Below are positions 57,002 to 64,000 of a stretch of DNA of 64,000 nucleotides, piece by piece. The stretch is from positions 16,033 to 80,032 of the forward strand of contig CANRWO010000013.1 in NCBI GenBank assembly GCA_947643615.1. The letters run 5' to 3'. Within the stretch, counting starts at the first letter, position 1, and every line of letters starts with the position of its first letter. The notes below the pieces were generated by a model. That model was given only the letters and a program-made list of their open reading frames with translations. It did no database searches and had not been told where the DNA came from. A program made the translations under genes and the position numbers. Source of the DNA: an uncultured Lachnospiraceae bacterium. Its GTDB lineage: Bacteria > Bacillota > Clostridia > Lachnospirales > Lachnospiraceae.

Positions 57002-57160
57002 TCAGGAACCGTATCGTCCTTTTTTACGGTGCAGATATAGTCTATCCTCTCTGACCAGGATGAGCCTCCACTCAAGGCTGCCATACGGATGTTCTGCCAT
57101 ACTGCTGCCAGGTTCCCTGGAGGCAGCCACGGCTGCAGATTCCACTGGTTCTTTTTTCAT
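57002..57160 (-). CDS. Small hypothetical protein
   Basis: A 52-residue frame from MKKEPVESAAVAA with GGAG six bases before the ATG. It ends with a basic stretch (LHRKKGRYGS). A longer frame of 92 codons is less likely. No family recognised. Confidence 0.45.
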   Translation of the reverse strand: MKKEPVESAAVAASREPGSSMAEHPYGSLEWRLILVREDRLYLHRKKGRYGS

Positions 57161-57398
57161 AAGCGTCTCCTTTCTATAAGCTTTATCATTATAAGAGAAT
57201 ATATATCTACAGGAGGCCTTTACACGATTCTGGCATGCACTTTCATCGGTTCTGTTTCTTCTATATATAAGATAAAACAAATGCCCGCCATGAGGTTCCC
57301 CTCCTAGCAGACATTTCCTGTTTTTGATATATCTGTTGCAGAATTTAAGTCAATCCCATCCGGTTCCGGGAAAGTCATAGCCAGGGACAGAATCCAGG

Positions 57399-57959
57399 TC
57401 AGACAGAATCCAGGTCAACGTAAGGAAGATACTCCGGGGCAGGATCCGGATCAGGGTCGTAGTCTGACAAATCTTTGGTTTTAACAGACGTATCACCACC
57501 CAATAAACCGGCTAATACCGCTACCACTCCACAACATATCACCCCAGCCACTATTCCTATTCCCGCAATCCATTTTTTATTTTCTGTATCCTTTTTTTCA
57601 ATTTTATCAGCAATCTCCTCCATCTTTTCCAAAATGTATTTTTTCTCTTCAAAGGTCAAGCAGTCCTTATCCAGCTCTTTCTGTAGCGAGACCATGATAG
57701 AATTATAAGCATCATATACCGCTTTCATGCTCGCATCATTAGACAAAATACCTCTGTCTATAATATCCCTATATTCACATAGTATTTCTTTAGATATTTT
57801 CGCAAATTCAGGAAATTGCTCCAATGCCTTTTGGGCTACTTCCGGATCCATCTTATCAAGGATTGATGCAAAGTGCATGCAGTTCTCCCGCTTTAGCTGT
57901 CCAAAATCGTTGATGCCTAATTTTTTCAGTACATTCTGTTCTGTCATCAAATTCTTCAT
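57399..57959 (-). CDS. Hypothetical tail-anchored membrane protein with helical domain
   Basis: A 186-residue protein: residues 1-125 are helical and highly charged, with a coiled-coil-like part near 90-128, followed by one transmembrane helix (about 130-152) and a short acidic tail with Asp-Pro repeats. GGAG precedes the start by about eight bases. It is the last of a row of small genes reading away from the Xre regulator. Confidence 0.6.
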   Translation of the reverse strand: MKNLMTEQNVLKKLGINDFGQLKRENCMHFASILDKMDPEVAQKALEQFPEFAKISKEILCEYRDIIDRGILSNDASMKAVYDAYNSIMVSLQKELDKDCLTFEEKKYILEKMEEIADKIEKKDTENKKWIAGIGIVAGVICCGVVAVLAGLLGGDTSVKTKDLSDYDPDPDPAPEYLPYVDLDSV

Positions 57960-58024
57960 AGCCCTTTCTCCTTAACCTTATTACCATAAGAATACCTGCT
58001 CCATAATATATGCTGCAAACAACA

Positions 58025-58222
58025 TTAGCCCTCATATCCTTTGGGATATTCAATGTCCAGGAGAGAGCGCTTACCAGGCTTTTGACGCTTTACACACATG
58101 ATCTCCTTGTGGCACTCTACAAGCTGATCCCTGACCGACTCCAGATATGCCTTGCTCCGGGGAACAATATATTCCTCCAAACCTATGTTTATTTCTATAT
58201 CCTTTCGGATGCCTTGCCCCAT
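58025..58222 (-). CDS. Truncated paralogue of the 58787-59101 protein
   Basis: A 65-residue frame. From residue 16 it matches the last 50 residues of the 104-residue protein closely (both have SVRDQLVECHKEIM and end YPKGYEG). The N-terminal half of the longer protein is missing. The ribosome binding site is weak, so it may be a remnant. Confidence 0.5.
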   Translation of the reverse strand: MGQGIRKDIEINIGLEEYIVPRSKAYLESVRDQLVECHKEIMCVKRQKPGKRSLLDIEYPKGYEG

Positions 58223-58242
58223 AATGCCTATTCTGAAATTAT

Positions 58243-58680
58243 CTAAAAAATAGATTTCAAAAACTTAATTAACTTCCTGAATTTCACCAGCATGATTACA
58301 ATCGATAAAGGCAGCAAAATAATACCAATGTCCAGGCAAAAAATAATTATGCCATGTACTTCCATGAATGGACTTATACCTGCATAAAAATTTTCTTTCA
58401 AAATCAGCGGTGAAATCAGTTTCAAAATCACACACGCAGCACCTATATAGAAAAATACGCTAATCACACGTTCAATTTTCTTACCAGTAAAATATGTGAT
58501 CTGATGCAATATAATATATACTATTCCAGTCAATATTACCGCACAGCAGGAAAAATAACTCAATTCTCCCCAGAACTTCCAGTCAACGATATGTAATGCT
58601 ATTTCAAGGATCAGGAAAACCATGCTGATCTTGCAGAAGAAGCTGAACTTCTTTTGTTCCTGTTGACAGATTATCGCCAC
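58243..58680 (-). CDS. Small four-helix membrane protein
   Basis: A 145-residue hydrophobic protein with four transmembrane helices (about 15-35, 43-62, 75-95, 107-130) and a basic C-terminus. It starts with GTG and no strong ribosome binding site. It lies between two copies of the YPKGYEG-ending protein. Immunity-like or holin-like roles are possible but not shown. Confidence 0.55.
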   Translation of the reverse strand: MAIICQQEQKKFSFFCKISMVFLILEIALHIVDWKFWGELSYFSCCAVILTGIVYIILHQITYFTGKKIERVISVFFYIGAACVILKLISPLILKENFYAGISPFMEVHGIIIFCLDIGIILLPLSIVIMLVKFRKLIKFLKSIF

Positions 58681-58786
58681 AATGTTTTCTCATCTCCATA
58701 ACATAATCCCTATGCCGATTTGTGACTATGCAGTTTTAATCACTGTCACAAATATTCCTTCGCCACATAAAGTATTGGCTAACAAA

Positions 58787-59101
58787 TTACCCTTCATATC
58801 CTTTTGGATATTTAATGTCAATAATCGGTCTGTTGCCTGGCTTTTTCGTTTTTGTTCTCATAATTTCTTTATGGCATTCTACAAGTTGATCCCTGACCGA
58901 CTTCAGATATTCCTTGCTCTGGGGAACGACATACTTCTTAGAACCTACCTCCAACAATTCTAGATACCAGTTCACCATCTCCAATTTGCTGAGACAGTAG
59001 GAGGATATCATCATCTTGTCATTGGATGTTTCAATTGCTTCTGTCTCAATCTGGATATAGGATACTAAATCAACAGGTATTCTTTTCAGTTTTTTTGCCA
59101 T
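58787..59101 (-). CDS. Hypothetical protein, longer copy of a duplicated family
   Basis: A 104-residue soluble helical protein. The N-terminal half has SYIQIETEAIETSNDK; the C-terminal half is shared with the frame at 58025-58222. Function unknown. Confidence 0.6.
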   Translation of the reverse strand: MAKKLKRIPVDLVSYIQIETEAIETSNDKMMISSYCLSKLEMVNWYLELLEVGSKKYVVPQSKEYLKSVRDQLVECHKEIMRTKTKKPGNRPIIDIKYPKGYEG

Positions 59102-59132
59102 CGTCCATACATCCTCTTATAAGTTCTTTATT

Positions 59133-59411
59133 TCACATTTTATCCTCTAATTCTTTCCATACTGCCATCATTCCGTTCTTTGTTCCCCACGCCCGACGCC
59201 AATCGTCCGGATCGACAAGTCGGCAATGTCTGGTAAACGTATTTTGCTGTATACGCCATCCATTACATTCCTTAATCGTTTCCCAAACAAACCAATCCGT
59301 AACTTTCCATGGAGTGTTCGGAAGCGCAATCTCCTCTTGCAATCCTTCATTGACAGTTTTAACAGCTGTCGCAACCTCCGCTAATAACAACAAAGTCCCA
59401 ACAAGCGCCAT
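59133..59411 (-). CDS. Small hypothetical protein with hydrophobic N-terminus and Trp-rich domain
   Basis: A 92-residue protein: residues 1-18 are a hydrophobic segment without the usual basic start of a signal peptide, followed by a Trp-rich region (WKVTDWFVWETIKECNGW and CRLVDPDDWRRAWG) with two Cys. AAAGGA precedes the ATG by five bases. It follows the 58-residue CxxC/CxxH protein gene. Confidence 0.6.
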   Translation of the reverse strand: MALVGTLLLLAEVATAVKTVNEGLQEEIALPNTPWKVTDWFVWETIKECNGWRIQQNTFTRHCRLVDPDDWRRAWGTKNGMMAVWKELEDKM

Positions 59412-59519
59412 ATTTATCCTTTCCTATCTTTCATAATATGAAAAAACTACATACTAAGAAATATTTCTCTTTTTTCTATGCAATGTCGAATGTTTCTTAG
59501 TCATTATATCTCCCTGAAA

Positions 59520-59564
59520 TAAAGGATAACCCGTCTGGAATCTGCCTAAATAGGTTATCCTTTA
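59520..59564 (-). terminator. Hairpin between the two first genes of the Xre-controlled row
   Basis: TAAAGGATAACC at 59520-59531 pairs exactly with GGTTATCCTTTA at 59553-59564, and on the minus strand it is followed by TTTC. It lies just after the 58-residue gene and may end transcription there partly or fully. Confidence 0.45.
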
Positions 59565-59571
59565 CGCTCAA

Positions 59572-59748
59572 TCAACCCTGTTGCCACTTTGGCCCATGTT
59601 CCGCATTAGGGTTTCCACTTGGATGTGACTTACACTTTCCAGGGACACTAGGATTACCGCTAGGAAGCCTACCTTCCGGCGCATACGCAGTACCCCCCTG
59701 CCTTCCGCACCACTGGCAAACTGATCTCCATCTAATTTGAGTTGCCAT
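59572..59748 (-). CDS. 58-residue Cys/His motif protein (too short for usual ORF cut-offs)
   Basis: A 58-residue protein from MATQIRWRSVCQWCG with AGGAG six bases before the ATG. Cys11 and Cys14 (CxxC) and Cys39 with His42 (CxxH) form a possible zinc site; His51 is near. The segment between is rich in Gly and Pro with two PSGNP copies. No known family. It lies first after the promoter facing the Xre repressor. Confidence 0.65.
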   Translation of the reverse strand: MATQIRWRSVCQWCGRQGGTAYAPEGRLPSGNPSVPGKCKSHPSGNPNAEHGPKWQQG

Positions 59749-59820
59749 CTTTTTTCTCCTTTCTACATCATTCCTTAGACATCATAACTGAAATTTCCTG
59801 AGTCATAGCATCTTATTACA

Positions 59821-59880
59821 ATCTTATCACATATACCTCTATTAGTCAATATTAATACCTCTATTAGTACATTCTTTATT
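59821..59880. promoter_or_regulatory. Divergent promoter region with two-copy operator
   Basis: TACCTCTATTAGT occurs at 59834-59846 and 59856-59868, 22 bases apart, each with partial dyad symmetry (TAC-N3-TA-N3-GTA with the next base). The minus-strand promoter TTGACT (59849-59844), 17 bases, TAAGAT (59826-59821) contains the first copy. A weaker plus-strand promoter (TTAATA at 59852-59857, TTTATT at 59875-59880) contains the second. This is a typical layout for an Xre repressor acting on itself and a divergent unit. Confidence 0.6.
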
Positions 59881-59923
59881 TTATCATCTCCCAGTAAAAT
59901 AAAGAACAAAAAGAGGTAATGAC

Positions 59924-60256
59924 ATGGACTATAAAAAATTAGGAAAAAGAATCCGTGAAGAACGCAAGCGTTTAAACCTTACACAAGCTCAGCTTGCAGA
60001 AGCCATTGATATATCAGACACCTACATGGGCGCCATCGAACGAGGGGAACGGAGCCTCACGCTTGATACTTTGGTGAGGCTCGTAGGCTGTCTCGGCGTG
60101 ACTGTTGACTATATGCTGTCTGACTCCGTGCCTGACAGCGATGCCAACATCATGGAACAGTTCAAGCAGATAATCTACAATCAGCCCCTGGAGCGCAAGC
60201 AGATGGCAATCAATGTATTACGTACCATCTTCTCCTATCCTGACCAAAGCAGTTGA
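59924..60256 (+). CDS. Xre-family helix-turn-helix regulator
   Basis: A 110-residue protein with a Cro/C1-type HTH in residues 5-60 (RKRLNLTQAQLAEAIDIS, then YMGAIERGERSLTLDTL) and a short C-terminal helical part for dimer formation. AGAGGT lies six bases before the ATG. It reads away from the row of small genes and probably represses them and itself through the operators at 59821-59880. Confidence 0.9.
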   Translation: MDYKKLGKRIREERKRLNLTQAQLAEAIDISDTYMGAIERGERSLTLDTLVRLVGCLGVTVDYMLSDSVPDSDANIMEQFKQIIYNQPLERKQMAINVLRTIFSYPDQSS

Positions 60257-60263
60257 CTACGGG

Positions 60264-60482
60264 TCATTCGCCATCTATCTTGCCCATCCGCAGGTTCCGC
60301 ACAAAGTCGATATCACTGAGCAGCCTCTTCACTGCTATATTGACAAGCAGCTCCACAGATACAGAATACTCATTTGACAGAGTATGCAGCCTGTCATAGA
60401 GCATGGCTTCTGTAATACGGATAGAAAAATCCTCCTTAAATCTGCCATTATCATCCTTTGTCTCTCTGTCTTCCATTACCAA
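60264..60482 (-). CDS. Small, possibly ribbon-helix-helix protein
   Basis: About 72 residues. A short strand-like part (DFSIRITEAMLYDRLHTLS) followed by helices resembles RHH DNA-binding proteins. I chose a TTG start with GGAGGAGG eight bases upstream; an ATG six codons earlier overlaps that site and another ATG lies two codons later. It converges with the Xre gene. Confidence 0.5.
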   Translation of the reverse strand: MVMEDRETKDDNGRFKEDFSIRITEAMLYDRLHTLSNEYSVSVELLVNIAVKRLLSDIDFVRNLRMGKIDGE

Positions 60483-60673
60483 TTTTAAAACCTCCTCCAT
60501 TGATTCAATATCCTAAAACGGGAGCCTCTCTACCCATCTCCAAACACAGGCGCACAAGCCTGTCTCCCAGCATGCACATTTCCAACTAAGCTCAATGCCG
60601 GTCTCTGCTTCTATCATACAGAAACGGCTCCCCATATAGTTCACCTTTCAGCAGACATATGCATTTTTATTTC

Positions 60674-60702
60674 TTGCCATCCAATCTAAAAACCTCTATA
60701 AT
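60674..60702 (+). promoter_or_regulatory. Promoter for the 60740-61234 gene
   Basis: TTGCCA at 60674-60679, 17-base spacer, and a perfect TATAAT at 60697-60702. It lies inside the longer possible frame, which supports the internal start at 60740. The rest of the gap 60483-60739 shows nothing recognised. Confidence 0.65.
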
Positions 60703-60739
60703 CATCATATACAGCATTCCAACTAAATGGGGGTACAAT

Positions 60740-61234
60740 ATGGCCAATCATAAATCTACTACAAGCACTTCCACCAGTATATCTGCCATGGATTTTCGGG
60801 GAACGGCAATCAGCGCCGCTTTGAATGATGACCTAAAAAATACCAAAAGTATCAGTTCCTATCTGGAAAGGAATGAAGCGAACATGATTCCCCGCAGCCT
60901 TCCCGAGCATCTGCGGCTGCTGTTGAACCAAAAGGGGATGCGCCGGGCCGATGTCGCCCGCGGTTCCCTCCTTGACCGCAAATATATCTATCAGATTTTC
61001 GACGGAACCAAGATTCCCTCCCGGGATAAACTGATTGCCATGGCCTTTGGCCTGCGGCTTTCTGCCGAAGAGGCACAGACGATGCTGAAGCTGTCGGAGA
61101 ACAGGGAACTCTATGTCAGGGACAGGCGCGATGCCATCATCCTGTTCGCCCTTCAGAGGAACATGTCGATTTTTGAAACCAACGACCTGCTGTATGAATA
61201 TGGATATGCAGTCCTGGGAGTCCCTGAGGAATAG
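60740..61234 (+). CDS. HTH protein with Xre-like domain
   Basis: A 164-residue protein from MANHKSTTSTSTS, with a GGGGG run six bases before the ATG and a promoter just upstream. A Thr/Ser-rich N-terminus is followed by an HTH-like region in about 65-125 (LRLLLNQKGMRRADVARGS, then KYIYQIFDGTKIPSRDKLIA). The C-terminal part is helical. It resembles Xre domain proteins that contact DNA; the gene is alone in its direction. Confidence 0.75.
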   Translation: MANHKSTTSTSTSISAMDFRGTAISAALNDDLKNTKSISSYLERNEANMIPRSLPEHLRLLLNQKGMRRADVARGSLLDRKYIYQIFDGTKIPSRDKLIAMAFGLRLSAEEAQTMLKLSENRELYVRDRRDAIILFALQRNMSIFETNDLLYEYGYAVLGVPEE

Positions 61235-61478
61235 CAACCCTCAAACGCAACATCCTGATGAACATCCCCCTGATTCACCTAATGTCTTCCATTTCATGGC
61301 TGCACATCTGCTATATCCTGCTGCAGATATGCAATCATTTTTCTAAAACAGTCCTCCGTAATGCCCTTTTTGCAGCACATTGCCTACACTTTACACCACA
61401 AATGCAACAGGCACCCCACCCGGGAGTGTCTGCCGCATCTCGACTGTCATTAGATTGAGCCGTAATCCATGGATGTCC
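61235..61478. other. Gap with no feature recognised
   Basis: 244 bases between the convergent HTH gene and the ParR-like gene. No gene or clear terminator was found. Confidence 0.35.
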
Positions 61479-61859
61479 CTATCCGATATACGCAAGGATT
61501 CCTTGCAGGTTCTCCGGAAGTCCGTCACATACCTCAGGCAGTTCTGCCATATTTGACACTGTTACCGGCTGTATGGATGGCGTACCCGTCGCACCGATTC
61601 CCGCCAGTAACGCTCCCACCAGTTTCATTCCCTGCGACCGCATCTCCTCCCGGATGGCTGCAAGCATCTGGCTATGGAACTCCTGTCTGTCAGCTATCTT
61701 GATGTCCAAGCTGAAATACTCCTCCAGCACCCTCTTCACATAAGCCGTCAGGGAGGCTGCGCTTCCCGATTTCTCCGCCAGTTTCAGGTACAGCTCCCTG
61801 TCAGCCCTGTCGTCCATGTTGAAACGGATAGATACTGCTTTCTGGTTCTCTGCCATCAT
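61479..61859 (-). CDS. ParR-like small DNA-binding partner of ParM
   Basis: A 126-residue protein. The N-terminus (AVSIRFNMDDRADRELYLKL) has the pattern of a ribbon-helix-helix strand and helix, followed by a helical part; the C-terminal third is low in structure. It overlaps the stop of the ParM-like gene by four bases (ATGA). In type II partition systems the ParR adaptor binds parC DNA and the end of ParM filaments. The assignment relies on context and fold pattern. Confidence 0.6.
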   Translation of the reverse strand: MMAENQKAVSIRFNMDDRADRELYLKLAEKSGSAASLTAYVKRVLEEYFSLDIKIADRQEFHSQMLAAIREEMRSQGMKLVGALLAGIGATGTPSIQPVTVSNMAELPEVCDGLPENLQGILAYIG

Positions 61860-62783
61860 ACCACCTGCTTTCCCTCTATCTGCCTGGCAAGGAACTCATA
61901 CCCCTTTGCGTTTGCACACAGGTCACAGTCGTAAGCCGTATGTGCCCGGTATTTGCCAGCATAGTCACGGGCCAGCAATGCGCCTCCGCCTACATAGATG
62001 ATGTTTATATAGTCCATACTGTATCCCCTCTCTGCAAGTTCCAGTTCCAGGGACTTCATCTTCTCCCTCAGCATCCCGCGGATAAGCTCCGCATAGGCGC
62101 CTGGCAGGTTGCTGCCCTCTTTCAGAGCAATCTTCATGACCTCATGTTCTGGTATGTCCTTTCCTGTCTGCACTTTCATCTCACGCTGGATTTCCTTGAT
62201 CCATTTCACCACGGCCTTTTCGATGGTAATCGACCTGCTCTCTATGGGCAGGCCATCCTGCACATACACCACATCTGTGGTCTTGCTGCCGATATCCACC
62301 ACCAGGTAGTCTCCCTTCATATTCCCCAGCCTTGTGGCGATGGCTGAATAGCACTGGGGGGCAGACAATCACCTTCCCTATCTCTAGGAAATAGTCTTCC
62401 CCTTCATATGAAAATCCCAGCCTGTTCTGCTGTTTGTAATAGTCAATCAGTTTCGGCTTGTCCCGTCCATAATTTGAAAAGGGCAGGCCCACCGCAAGCA
62501 CGACCTCCGCCTTATGGATCCCTGCACCCCCAAGTTCCATGGCTGCCGCCGCCATGGTGCGCAGCCTTGCATCGTCATCTGATACCTTATCCTCCGTAAT
62601 GGCTGCCCGGCCTTCTCCAACCTTGAAGTACTCCCCGTCATAGAACAGGGAGTGTTCTTTCAATGTCGTCTCCGTAGCCCCCAGCCTATGTATGCCGTTA
62701 TTGAATACAAAGTTCGCTGTCTTACCGAGCTGATAGCCGTCATCAAACCCTATGATATATTTCCCTTCCTCTAACCTGACCAT
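61856..62783 (-). pseudogene. parM: ParM/StbA-like actin ATPase, frameshifted
   Basis: The first part, from MVRLEEGKYIIGFDDGYQ (62783), ends in frame with VIVCPP; the second part, in another frame, continues CYSAIATRLGNMKGDYLVVDIGSKTTDVV and holds the actin phosphate-2 motif, and IIYVGGGALL the adenosine motif. Joined, they make about 308 residues, normal for ParM. The shift is at six C bases (62356-62361); one C fewer restores the frame as VCPQCYSAI. It may be a true mutation, a sequencing error, or a programmed shift. Confidence 0.75.
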
Positions 62784-62862
62784 TCCATTTCCTCTCTTTG
62801 ATCTGTCGGGATTTATGCCCTCATGATATACAGTCCTGTCCTCCTGCATTCCGGTGTCCCGC

Positions 62863-63306
62863 CTATTCCAATATGACGCAGTTGAACGCATCATTTCCAT
62901 ATGCCATGTCCAGCACCCTCGGGATGCAGTCAGCCGTACATCGGAACAAATCCCTGAACATGCCCTCCAGGAGCACCTGCCCACCGTCCACTACCGGCAT
63001 CCCGGTGCTGAGCCCATGCTGCTCATAGATGATATAATCCACATATCCTGCTTCCTCGTCCTCCTTGAACAGGTTGTCCCCAGTGCCCTCGCTGATGCGG
63101 ATGACTTGCCCCATCTCAGGGACGAATAGGAACAGCTCCCCATACCCTTCCGGTTCCTTCCCTGAGCATGTCCCCGCCTGTGGCATCCTTTCCGGCCGCA
63201 CTGCCACGGCGGCGCTTTCCTTCGGCACCTCCCTGCTTCCCCTCTGTACCGCCTCTTCCCCCTCTCCTCTGCCGTTCTGCCAGGACACCGTCACTTTCTG
63301 TGGCAT
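62863..63306 (-). CDS. Hypothetical protein of the element
   Basis: A 147-codon frame. From about residue 54 it looks like a globular protein (ELFLFVPEMGQVIRISEG, GYVDYIIYEQHGLS). The first 50 residues overlap the end of the next upstream gene by 191 bases in another frame and are compositionally odd, so the real start may be later, for example at 63186. No family recognised. Confidence 0.5.
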   Translation of the reverse strand: MPQKVTVSWQNGRGEGEEAVQRGSREVPKESAAVAVRPERMPQAGTCSGKEPEGYGELFLFVPEMGQVIRISEGTGDNLFKEDEEAGYVDYIIYEQHGLSTGMPVVDGGQVLLEGMFRDLFRCTADCIPRVLDMAYGNDAFNCVILE

Positions 63307-63796
63307 TGTCCCTTACAGAGACTTCCAGGTACTTCTCCAGCAGCTCGTCCTTCCTCTTCAGCGCCTCTTCCATGCTCCTGCAGGGACAGCACCACTCAAG
63401 AGGTTTCCCGTTGCCATCGGATGCACGGACGTCCACGCCTGTCCATGTGAAGTCGTCGATATTGGTGCTGATGTAGGCGTATACCTCGATGATGAAGTCA
63501 GCAAGCAGCACTGCCATCGTGCGCATGGCTTCCCTGCTATCGTCCAACGTCTTGAACGTGCCGAGCCCGCTTCTGTGCCGTTCCCCATCCTCAGGATATT
63601 CCATCCAAAAGTCCAGATAGATCCCTTCGCTGCCCCCAAAGTCCAGGTTGTTCTTCAGGTCGAAGTCATAGTCCCTGATCGGGACAGGCCTGTCTGTAGC
63701 GATCCCATAGTCCAGGATGTCCGGGAGCAAGCCTTTTTCTTTCATGATGTCCTGGAGCTTGTCGAACAGCTCTTGCGTCGTCATTGGTCTTTCCAT
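63116..63796 (-). CDS. Hypothetical protein of the element with basic Gly-rich tail
   Basis: A 226-residue protein from MERPMTTQELFDKL, with GGAGG upstream of the ATG. Residues 1-165 appear globular (DYDFDLKNNLDFGGSEGIYL, then TFKTLDDSREAMR); the last ~60 are a Gly/Arg-rich tail that overlaps the next gene. A frameshift near the tail is possible. No family recognised. Confidence 0.55.
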   Translation of the reverse strand: MERPMTTQELFDKLQDIMKEKGLLPDILDYGIATDRPVPIRDYDFDLKNNLDFGGSEGIYLDFWMEYPEDGERHRSGLGTFKTLDDSREAMRTMAVLLADFIIEVYAYISTNIDDFTWTGVDVRASDGNGKPLEWCCPCRSMEEALKRKDELLEKYLEVSVRDNATESDGVLAERQRRGGRGGTEGKQGGAEGKRRRGSAAGKDATGGDMLREGTGRVWGAVPIRP

Positions 63797-64000
63797 AGTG
63801 TCCTCCTCCTTAAAAAAGCAGAATCCCCATGCCACAGCTGGCATAGAGGTTATTATTGTGTCGTAATAAGAATATATATCTGTCCATATGATCTATTCGA
63901 TGACTGCCCCCTGCCTCTTTGACTCAGGACTGTAAATCTGGTAATATCCCATCTTTGACAGTTAGTAAAAGAGAAAATCGCTGTATCCCTTGCATTTACT
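63797..64000. other. Window edge inside the element
   Basis: No full gene visible. A small inverted repeat TTATTATTGTGTCGTAATAA lies near 63850-63869, in the upstream region of the last hypothetical gene, and could be an operator. Confidence 0.3.

Larger units (their letters stand above)
52897..64000. mobile_element. Integrated mobile element, one end only
   Basis: A run of small hypothetical genes beginning with an integrase next to uvrB and including an Xre regulator with its operators and a ParM/ParR pair of plasmid type. No transfer, replication, capsid or transposase gene is visible in this part. The other end is past 64000, so type (conjugative element, integrated plasmid or prophage) stays open. 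Confidence 0.75.

Overview
The window looks like a chromosomal segment of a spore-forming or spore-derived, flagellated member of the Clostridia, most likely Lachnospiraceae. The basis is gene content and order: cdaA-cdaR-glmM, an mbl-like gene followed by two FlgF/FlgG-type rod genes (the Bacillus mbl-flhO-flhP order), comFC next to a YvyF-like zinc-ribbon gene, a lone Spo0A effector domain, a DUF3048 lipoprotein and Gram-positive style ribosome binding sites. No rRNA, tRNA or CRISPR array was seen.

Region 1 (1-31.3 kb, all on the minus strand) is a large cell-surface polysaccharide locus. The distal part (73-12383) encodes UDP-N-acetyl-L-fucosamine synthesis (CapE/CapF/CapG, also called FnlA/B/C), a three-domain fusion (phosphoglycosyl transferase + SDR reductase/epimerase + WbuB-like GT4), an amidotransferase trio that should turn an acetamido sugar into an acetamidino sugar, then a Wzx flippase, a Wzy polymerase and a Wzz-like protein. 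A WbpM/CapD-type 4,6-dehydratase lies just upstream. The proximal part (14803-31303) carries a second assembly set: a WbaP-type initiating transferase, a Wzz-like protein with a degenerate kinase domain, an EpsG-like polymerase, several GT2/GT4 transferases, a secreted glucosaminidase, a lipoprotein, two coupled membrane proteins and a stand-alone Spo0A DNA-binding domain.

Region 2 (31.6-33.4 kb, plus strand) is a DUF3048 lipoprotein gene preceded by an apparently long structured leader: a promoter, two strong hairpins and about 17 copies of a 19-20 bp GGA-containing repeat.

Region 3 (33.4-52.9 kb, minus strand) is conserved housekeeping sequence: leuA translationally coupled to an HPr gene, glmM-cdaR-cdaA, membrane proteins, yvyF-comFC, recD2, a FlgJ-like rod-binding protein, flgG, flgF, mbl, uvrA and uvrB. 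Likely promoters were found for HPr-leuA, mbl and uvrB, the last with a LexA-type box.

Region 4 (52.9-64 kb) is an integrated element entered from its integrase end. It has a tyrosine recombinase whose last codons form the LexA-like box upstream of uvrB, many small hypothetical genes, an Xre regulator with a two-copy operator in a divergent promoter region, a second HTH protein, and a plasmid-type ParM/ParR pair in which parM is frameshifted at a six-C run. The far end of the element is outside the window.
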